A DNA stretch of 64,000 bases from Proteles cristata cristata (taxonomy: Eukaryota > Chordata > Mammalia > Carnivora > Hyaenidae): NCBI GenBank assembly GCA_017311185.1, contig JAESUZ010003487.1, forward strand, positions 1,522,001-1,586,000, in the 5' to 3' direction. Below are positions 55,104 to 64,000 of the stretch, in pieces (the stretch's first letter is position 1; each line of letters begins with the position of its first letter). Position numbers and translations under genes: made by a program. A model generated the notes under the pieces. That model made no database searches, was not told the DNA's origin, and was given only the letters and a program-made list of their open reading frames with translations.

Positions 55104-55920
55104 AGTTTCACAGGGGTGGTACCTAAAGACTGTCATCTTGGGCCACTTTAGAAAGTGTGATTACCTTTTGTGTCTAAATTCTTCATATGATTGTTTTGAA
55201 TGAGCCTTGTAAGAGGTGGTGGCTACTTCTCTTGAGGTCATCAGTGGCAAATAGATTGCATGGTTCATATGACGTCTTGCTCTCATTTTCTCCCCCATTT
55301 ATAGCTCAGCTTTTAATTTGCCACTTGAGCACTTGGTTCTGGAATCCAAAGTATTTTAGTGCATATCTGAGATAAAACTTCCGTGAATGAAGTCTTTTAG
55401 GGTAAAGATACGTTTCCTATCTATCAGATGCCTCGCTGTGATTAGGAAGTACAATCAGTATTCAAAAAATCCTTGCTCTGAACTTGAGGGTGGTAGTACC
55501 TTTTAATTTCAGCATTATCAGCCATTAGGAAAGGTGATCTATATCACGGTTTGAGCTGCACTTTAAAGAAGAAAAGCAGGAAGCCTTTAAAGCTCACATC
55601 CCTATTTGTTCTTTCCCACCTGGAGATTATTTATCTTGGTGTAATTTAACTCAATTGTTAAACAGTCAATACCTGTAAATTAAAAATAAATCCAGCAAAA
55701 CCCTAAAGTTTAATTTAAGAAACCTTAGAATTTCAAGATACCTTTTCTTCAACTGAATTGCAATTGCAATTTTAAACAAATTGTACTTCGTTTGAATAGA
55801 AAAAATGTGAATGATATGCATTTCCTTAAGGAAAAATAAAACCTAGCGGTCAAGATAAAATACATAGATGCTTGGAGGAAAGGACTGGTAGAAAAAATGA
55901 TTCTGGGCTTATGGCAATAT

Positions 55921-56026
55921 ATTGAAAGAAATCATGTTCTTTAAGCATTTCGTTAATAATTAGAAGGCAAATTATTGAAGGAAATCATGTTCTTTAAGCA
56001 TTTTGTTAATAATTAGAAGACAAATT
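55921..56026. repeat. 53-bp tandem duplication, two copies
   Basis: Copy 1 (55921-55973) and copy 2 (55974-56026) are each 53 bases and differ at three positions by eye. Shared pieces include AAATCATGTTCTTTAAGCAT and GTTAATAATTAGAAG. There is no third copy. Confidence 0.95.
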
Positions 56027-58449
56027 ATTTTATTCCTTTTTATTTTCTACCTTTGCCCCACACCAAATCGACTATATATAAATGTTTTATAAAATATACA
56101 GAAATTAAAATGTAAATTATATGATTTCACCCTTTATAGTTTCATTTCAAAAGTATCCAAAACTGAATGTTATCTAGCTGAGTATTTTTCTTCTAACTAG
56201 GCATTTTTAAGGCAGATTTTAGAAAAAAGCAAGATTTCTGAAAATCATATTAGATATAGATCAAATTTATCTGCAGTTAACTTTTAACCAATTCTTGTGT
56301 GAAATGAGGAGAAAGGATCTCGGATATGACTCACATAGCTTCGGCACTATAATGTGAGTTGAGGCCATCCCCAGTTTATATTCTCAAAATGTCTTTCCAA
56401 GCTGATTATTTGAAGTATAAATGTATCTTGCAAGGCAAACAACATAAAAGTGCAGTTGGCTTACTGGGGCTGCCAGGGGAGGGTGTCATTCATGTCATTG
56501 CCGTGGCTGTCACTCACACAGCTCCTCTCTCATTCTTTCTCCTCTCCATTCAGTATGGTAGGGCCTTTGCCACTTTCTGGGCCATGGTCTAGGACTCTTC
56601 CAGTAACTGAACCATTCATGGATGTCCCTATTGTCTGAGATCATTGCTCAGACAGAGAGATTCTGAGGTTCAACTCAGAATTAGTAGAGGGAGGATTGAG
56701 ATTTTAACGTGATCTACTGGTGGGGTCGGGAGATGGTAAGAGCGAGGCTCCATGGCCAGGGCTTTGACCCCCAGGGCCATCTGTGCTTCTAAATCTCCTG
56801 GGAATAATTCTGAATCCTCCAGCATTTTCCTGCTCACTGTCTTTGTTCTCTTTTTGGGCCTTGAGTACAAAGGGACGCTTCCAGGGCTTCTGACCAGGCG
56901 TTCTACTTTTCTTGGGCTAGTACAGTGAAAACTACAATCGCCCTCTCCCCTCTTCTTGCTTGTGAAGGAAGAACACATGGTTTAGGGGTTTTAACTGCTC
57001 CTAGTCAAGGTCTAGATGGTCTTAGAAAACTTTCTCCAAGGGCTTTTGCCCCCTGACTTTTTACTTAGATCCTATAAGATAAGATAGGCAAATCTTTTCA
57101 TAATAGGAACAGTAGATCAGTGGGGAAGAGAGCTTACGCTCTTCTCTGGATCTGCATGCAGCTGACCGGTATGAGGAGTTTTCAGGCCTGTGGGTGGAAG
57201 CCATTTAGAGAGAGAGGTGCAGCTGAGGGTGTTTTCTACCTCTTCCTGCTTTTCCTTATCCGTTCTTATCACAAAGATTGAACCTCCAGGCTAACACCAG
57301 AGATGGTACAGGAAGACTCAAAGCAGATTAATTGAGCCTCCAATGGAGAGAGATGGGGGAAAATCCCTGTTGGTGACAACATGGAAAGAAAGGGAATTTC
57401 TTGAGCCATCAAACCACCTGAGGCAGGTGTTTTTACCAGGGACCATTTATAAGTATGGATTACTTATTGGTTTGGGATTGCCTGTGGGGAAGAATCACAT
57501 GTTTTTTAAATGTTAAGGTTCTATTAAGACATAAATGTTAAGATCATTATGAGGCTCTTTAGAGATGCACCAGGAATTATCAGAGGCTCTCTCAGCCAAG
57601 AGTCAGATTCTTCCACTGCCTTGGGAGAGTTATCTAACTTCATTCTACTGATGAAATTCCCCTAAAATGGAAATAAACTGTGAGGCTACTGTGTCTTCTA
57701 GATCCCAAAGATATCATTTATCTTACGTGCAAAGTGAAATTATTCAAAACTGTAGATTTGCTTGGCAGAAGTTTTACTCTCTTCCTTCTGTGGAAATTAA
57801 GGACACTTGTTAACTTTCATGACCGTCTTTAATTATAATCCAGTGCTGAGCCTGGCACAATACTGCCAAACCCAAGTCCTAAAATTCGATGTCAGCCTGG
57901 CATTTCGAGAAGTATTTGGGGGCCACAAACACATGAGTTTTATGTTACAATGATAAAAAAAAAAGAAAGTGTACTGTAGGCCGTACTTAAAACTGTAATA
58001 TTGGGGAAAAAAATACTTGAAGCTCCAAGGGACAGAAGGGAACTTTTGGTTTGCTTCACTTGTTTATAATCACTGTCCTATTCTCTATGATTCAGTTCTT
58101 TAATATTCTCCTAGTTTTGTACTTGCTCTCTGGTAGGATCGGGGGGGTGGGGGCTTTCTTTCCCCTGTGTTGCTTAGTTCGGTGCCCCATATTGCTTTCT
58201 CCGACTTCAAAAATGAATTGTGTGCTGAAATCATCTTTGTGGCAGAAAGAGTAAAGAAAAAAAGACAGAGAAAAATGCTGTGTGGCTAGAGACTCTAATC
58301 GCCTTTTAGAGAAGAGAATTTTGATTTTGACACTAATCCACACAGCAGCTTTTAGAATCGTCTAGTTGAAGTTTCATTATGGCTCTTCCTTGGCTATAAA
58401 GGAGATGATCTTTTAACCACTTATAGAGCAACAAAACTAAATTGTTTTT

Positions 58450-58530
58450 TTATTTTATATTTATATTTATTATAAATATATATTATATATAAATATATTT
58501 ATATTTATATGTTTTATATTTATAAAATCA
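58450..58530. repeat. AT-rich palindromic low-complexity stretch
   Basis: TATATTTATATT-type units occur in both orientations and can pair as a hairpin. No gene signal is present. Confidence 0.85.
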
Positions 58531-58758
58531 TTTCACTGGAGTTAAATTTTATAGAAAATGTAAATCAGGAAAACAAGAAAGGACAATGTGAATGTCACCC
58601 AAATCTGTAATACTCCGGTTTTGTTTTGTTTTAATTGAAGTTCTAGGTAAGGGTATTTCACCCTAAGCTTGTATACCTTTGGTTATTGAGATAATATTGG
58701 GAAGCATTGATGATTGAACACCTGGGGGAGTGTTTTTGTTGTATTTACCGAAGTTTGA

Positions 58759-58947
<189 letters not shown>

Positions 58948-61389
58948 TGACACTGCTCTTTTCATTAATCCTGGAGTCCAGCAGTTATCTTCTAAAGTGG
59001 AATCCAGTGTTCTGTGTAGGTGGTAAATGATAATAGAAAGTGAGTGGGCTTAGAGGCAGGATACCTGGTTCTGTTTTGGCTCATCACTTAAGCTATTTTC
59101 TGGGCCTAAATTTCCATGTTTATAACCTCAAGGGTTAGACTGAATCATCTCTGAAGTTCTTTTCCAAAAGCTGTAAAATTCCCTTACGTTGACGTTTTCC
59201 GCCTTTGCCTCTATCAATTTAGAAAAGGAATGACAAACCCAAAGTTAATAATGTAAGAGGCTGCAATGTGGTCTATGCTAAAACTTTTGATGCGTGACAT
59301 TACCTGCCAATCTTTTTTAAAGGGCTGTTTTCTTCATTGTCATTATCATAGCTCTAGAAGTACAGTACGTGATATGTGTTAACTAAATGACCTACCAACA
59401 ACCAAGGGATTAAATTGACAACCATTCAATGCATCTTTAAGATGTTGCTTCTAAGGACCAGTCCCTGGGCTCTAATTTTGAAACTATAGAACGAACATAC
59501 TGTAAATGCAAGTCGGATCGAAGAACAGCTGAAAGTTGAACGTTGCCAGTACTGTTTAAAGGGAATACACACGCATAACTATAATTGGCAGGTTATCATC
59601 ATGCAAATGTGTCTGTAAAATAATGAAAGTAGTTCTCATAATTTAAATATTCCCCTAATATCTTTTTACTACAAGTCAGTTTAACTAATTGACCTCTTAA
59701 GAGTGCCAAGCCATAATTCAGCTAAATCCCTCACCATGTACTTTTTGATTGAAGGCATTCTTTTTGTAGTTTTTATCTTTTTTCTATCTTTTAACTTATT
59801 CTTCATTATATTAAAATAGTTGTTTACTGCAAATAAGTTTGAAAACAGAATAAAAAATAATTAAACATCTCATATTTATTCTAATGACTATAATATTCTT
59901 CCAGATATGCAGTATTGGACCGTAGTGTATAATAAAGTATTACAAACTCATTTTTTTTCAGTAACAACATATCGTAAACATCTTTTCACATCAATAAATT
60001 CTATAACATCATTTTAATGACTGCATACTTCCATACATATATCTTATTTAACGAATCCCCATTTTCTTACACATCCAGAGCAATACCATGACTATTTTAT
60101 GTGCATTTTTCATTTTTTCCTTTGAACAAATTTCAGCGTGAATTGCTAAGTAAACTTTTAGACTGTTTTAAGGATTTGTTATATATTTACACAACGGCTG
60201 TGCCTTAGCATGGACCCATTCAATAATACCTTTTTAAAAATTGTCATTTTAGTAGGTACAGGATTTTATTTTCAGATACGTTTTTTAATCGAGATCATCA
60301 TTTTTTTCTTCCATGGCAGTGTTCATCTTTGTCTTATTATTTCTTTTATTAAGTTTCTTAAACTTTTATAATATTTTATAGATAAATTTCCAGCATATAA
60401 TTTTTTTACACTAAAATTTTATGGGACCAAATCTATTAATCTTTTCATATTTGGTTTTGCCTTTGGTATAAAAAAAACATAAAATTTGGTATATTTGGTG
60501 GCTACAAAATAAAAACCGTCTTACAACAGGTAATAGGTATTGTTAGAGGGATGTGACTCATGTGCCAGATTCCAGAACTTTAAAACTCCTCAGAGAAAGA
60601 TTTATGTTCTTGCACACGCTGATTATTTGAGGTAATAAAGGTAATAAGAAAAAAGAGGTGAAGAGACTTTGTTAATGAATTGAATAGTCCTAGGCTGTAG
60701 TGAAGAGATGGACCATAAGGCAGACAAGGCCTCTTTGCTTCTAGAGCTTGCATTCGTCAAGGGCAGAGTCTTCTGAGAACTATGGGGGAAATAAACAGGG
60801 CCCCCGGTGTGTCCTATTCTCCACTGGGCACCCAGGTCTCCTTGACGGGAAGCAGGTCCTGAAGGTCAGGAGGAAACATGTGAAGCAACCTCTCGGGAGG
60901 AGAGCTGCCTGCGGGTGTGGTTCCTGGGCCCAAGTCCCTCTGCAGCGTCTTGGCTGCCCATCCACAGTGAGCGAAGTACAGAAGTTTTAAGCGTTTAGAA
61001 ACTTTTATAGGCGGTCAATAATGAATCTCCTGTTGGTTAAATCAGATAATAATTTTAAGATCTGGGACTTCCACCCTCTCTCGCTTTCTTTTTTCATTTC
61101 ATTCATTTGTAATACGTGACGATTGTACTTTGCTAAATTATCAGTCCTGGAAGGATTAGGGGGAAAACTAGTCTTGCAGTTTCGGACAGTTTGAGAAATG
61201 ATGTGCTTGCAAGTTACCTTTATTCTTTGTCTTCCTAAGATCGAAGGTTTATATGGCCGAATGAGTTCCTAAGAACTGGCTGTCAAAATATAAACATAGT
61301 GTTAGAATAGAGAGAAGTGTGGACACGAAGGAGGAGAAGGAAGTTAGTTTGGAGAAGGAAAACTCTTTATTTTAAAAAAGAAATAGAGA

Positions 61390-61566
61390 GGGGCACCTGG
61401 GTGCCTCAGTCAGTTAAGCAGCTGACTCTTGGTTTCAGCTCAGGTCATGAGCTCACGTTTCGTGAGTTCACACTGCGCTGACAGCACAGAGCCTGCTTGG
61501 GATTTTGTCTCCCTCTCTCTCTGCCCCTCCTTCGCTCACTCTCTCCTTCCCTCTCTCAAAAACAGA
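61390..61566 (+). mobile_element. Felid SINE, internally shortened
   Basis: Cat SINE with GGGGCACCTGGGTGCCTCAG head. It lacks about 30 bases after GTTCACACTG and has a very short A-tail. No clear duplication is seen. Confidence 0.88.
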
Positions 61567-62519
61567 AAGACCCGTGCAGTACCAAATATAGCATTGCCTC
61601 TCTACCCATATTTTCCCTTGCATCTGGGCATATTAGATATTGTATTAAAACTTCTTTGTGTTTTTGTGCAGCTGTTGGTGGGGTGGCTTTTCCTGTGGGA
61701 TTTCAGAACCCATTTTCCATGAATGAAATATTATTTTATATGCGTATTTCTATAACGGCACTTGACTCAATTTTAGATGATTAGATATAAAATGACTTCC
61801 ACATATCAAGCCAGAAAATTATATGCTATTAACTTGAAACACCCTAGTGTGCCAATGGTAATGATATATAATATGCTATAAACTTCTTATGGCCAGATTT
61901 GGATAAATACTTAAATTCCGATTAACATGTATTTTTATCAGTATCAAGTGTATTATGAAAAATGCTTCACTATTATTAAATGATATTGTATATTCCGTTG
62001 CGGAGTCTATTGGTCTTTGAGTGTTTTTTCAATACATCTTTTTTTAATATAAAAATTTTTATAGTGTCTTAAATTATTTTCAAAATTATCCCAATTCTTT
62101 GATCCTTAATGAGTAACAGTGATGTCTGCTTATATCAATCTCCTCTTAGAGCTATTAAAACTTCTTAGAATCCTAGATAAAACTACATGTATTTTAGTGG
62201 TTTGGGAGTGTTTTACCTAGTTTTTTTTTTCCAGGATCTTTTCACCTTTAAAATATAGGTATGATCATTGTTTATTCAGAGATTTAGCTACTAGAATTTC
62301 ATAATATTAAATTTCATAATTCTAGGAGAAATGTTCTAGTAACCCAAATGACTCCCACATAAACTGAAGTGTGGTATGTAAGCTTTCTGTATTATGCTGA
62401 TTAATTTATACAAACTTAATGGTGATCACCTCTTTGACAGATCTACCTCCGTCAGGCATAGAAGGGCTAGACTAAAGGCACAGGGAAGTCTTGCCATATG
62501 ATTAATAGAGTAGGTTCTA

Positions 62520-62820
62520 GGGGTGCCTGGGTGGCTCAGTCAGTTGAGCATCTGACTCTTGACTTTAGCTCAGGTTGTGGTTTCATGGTTCATGAGTTCG
62601 AGCCCCACGTCAGGCTCTGTGCTGACAGTGTGGAGCCTGCTTGGGATTTCTTTCTCTCCCCTTCTCCCACTGGTATGCTCGCTCTCTCTCGCTCTCTCTT
62701 GCTCTCTCTTGCTCTCTCTCGCTCTCTCTCGCTCTCTCTCGCTCTCTCGCTCTCTCTCTCACTCTCTCTCGCTCTCTCTCGCTCTCTCTCGCTCTCTCAA
62801 CATAATTAAACTTTAAAAAA
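62520..62820 (+). mobile_element. Felid SINE with GCTCTCTCTC expansion
   Basis: Cat SINE (GGGGTGCCTGGGTGGCTCAG) whose CT region has grown into about 13 units of a GCTCTCTCTC-type repeat at 62678-62797. Flanks GAGTAGGTTCTAG and GTGTAGGTTTTAG are the probable duplication. Confidence 0.93.
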
Positions 62821-63104
62821 CAGTGTAGGTTTTAGAGTCAGATTGCCTATTGAACAGCCCTGCCATTGCTGTCTGTGGGCCTCCAGCACAGTGCCTGACT
62901 TCTCCACATCTGCATTCCTCTCTCCCAGGTGGGATAATATTATACACTCCAGTAGTGTAGAGTGAGATGCAATTGGGATTGTCCATGTAAATCACTCTGA
63001 CCAACATGTAGTCATGGTAAGAATTGAAACGGTTGTTTTCATTGTTACTGCTCTCCTTGTGGTGGGGATGTGGTTACTATTTATTATTTATCAGTGGTGG
63101 TATT

Positions 63105-63283
63105 ATTTTTTTTTAATTTAATGTTTACTTTTGAGAGAGAGACAGACAGAAAGGGAGACATAGAATCTGAAGCAGGCTCCGGGTTTTGAGCTGTCAGCAC
63201 AGAGCCTGATGCACAGCCCAGGCATCAGATCATGACCTGAGCTGAAGTTGGATGCTTAACCAATTGAGCCAGTCAGGCACCCC
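63105..63283 (-). mobile_element. Felid SINE, reverse
   Basis: Reverse cat SINE, diverged and missing part of the tRNA-like body (GATGCACAGCCCAGGCATC). The right end GGCACCCC marks the head. Confidence 0.9.
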
Positions 63284-63378
63284 AGCGTTGTTGTTATTTA
63301 TTGTCCAGCTCTCTCAAATAGTTCCAAATTAGGAAGCATTACTTAAATTTCACTCCCTCCCATTCCTTAGGAGCAGAA

Positions 63379-63419
<41 letters not shown>

Positions 63420-63560
63420 TACATACATATATATATATACGTATATATATATATATACATATACTAAAAATATGTATATATACATATATAAACATATGTG
63501 TCTATATATGTATATGTGTGATATATATACATGTATATATATGCACACATATACATATAT
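63379..63560. repeat. Compound (AT)n(AC)n microsatellite
   Basis: Long AT runs are interrupted by CACACACACACA and ACATATACATA units. The tract has strong hairpin potential and is probably highly variable between individuals. Confidence 0.93.
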
Positions 63561-63599
63561 ACTCTAAGAACCCAATAACCAAATAAGCATAGCAAAAAA

Positions 63600-64000
63600 A
63601 ACACCAAAAAAAACCAGCAGCAAAAGACTAGATCCAACTAATGTCCTGGCAAAATGGAAAATCACTATCAACAAAGATCAGGCTGTTTGTACATGGCACA
63701 AAAATTGGTAGAGAGACCAGAAGAAGCAGCCAAGAACGTGAAGAAGAAAATCCAAAGAGAAAACAGCTGTGCTGGCGACATGGGTGACAGACGTCGGGGA
63801 GTAGAAGTAGTGAGCACACAGAAGGGCTTCTGTCAAAGACAGGACCTCAGTTCTGTACTGGTGGGAAAGGAAGAGGCATCAACCAAGTGCATAAGCCTCC
63901 CTAATCCCTCAGTCATATCTCTACTTTGAGCAAATAGAACTGGTAGAAAAAGAAGCAGCAGACATGTAAACAGCAAATGTTCAGTTCAGAAAGCAAAATC
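63600..64000 (+). pseudogene. Unidentified coding-like stretch, possible retropseudogene
   Basis: Purine-rich DNA with codon-like texture. A 91-codon frame from 63654 contains ERPEEAAKNVKKKIQREN, and an adjacent frame upstream reads KRLDPTNVLAKWKITINKDQ before a stop. Two frames with protein-like composition side by side suggest a frameshifted processed copy of some gene, but I cannot name the parent. No splice sites or EYA1 similarity are seen, and it runs into the window edge. It could also be chance. Confidence 0.25.

Noticed and set aside
60748..60990. GC-richer open frames on both strands as an additional EYA1 exon
   Set aside because: The translation does not match the expected next EYA1 sequence and the flanks lack a convincing acceptor/donor pair in phase 1.
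62498..62816. Leu/Ser-repeat proteins of 85-103 codons
   Set aside because: They are translations of a SINE and its CT-rich expansion.

Overview
This is genomic DNA from a carnivore, almost certainly a cat (felid). The main evidence is about 21 copies of the tRNA-derived SINE typical of cats. These begin GGGGCGCCTGGGTGGC, carry Pol III box-like tRNA sequence, then a CT-rich stretch and an A-rich tail, and many have readable target-site duplications. LINE-1, L2, MIR and Tigger remnants, dinucleotide microsatellites and canonical GT-AG introns complete a mammalian picture. Nothing prokaryotic, CRISPR-like or operon-like is present.

The only gene I can support is the 5' part of EYA1 (eyes absent homolog 1), on the + strand. 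A small CpG island with a candidate noncoding first exon lies near 12.8-13.2 kb. A 50-nt exon follows at 18281-18330, the canonical start exon at 19846-19973, and further coding exons at 42761-42838, 54469-54538, 54853-54998 and 58796-58933. All junctions keep frame, and together they encode about the first 185 residues: the Ser/Thr/Pro/Tyr/Gln-rich N-terminal transactivation region. The C-terminal Eya domain (HAD-type phosphatase and SIX-binding domain) lies beyond the right edge.

Layout: 1-1190 is an antisense LINE-1 ORF2 fragment. From 1.2 to 12.7 kb is upstream sequence with four cat SINEs. From 8.7 to 26.2 kb there is no cat SINE at all, and this interval holds the CpG island and the first three exons. 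From 26.2 to 54 kb the introns are loaded with SINEs, an antisense L1 3' end, a Tigger element with both ends, and an L2 tail. From 54 to 59 kb three coding exons cluster. From 59 to 64 kb is intron with more SINEs and an AT microsatellite, and the window ends in an unidentified coding-like stretch.

I did not find a new biological system. The most interesting signals are in how the N-terminus of EYA1 can be spliced. The 50-nt exon is open in two frames. One gives an alternative start in frame if the canonical start exon is skipped, and an overlapping upstream ORF if it is not. The other gives an EYA4-like N-terminal extension of the canonical frame. A tandem TAG/CAG acceptor at 54853 would swap Asn-Arg for Lys, which is the form I recall in the paralog EYA4.
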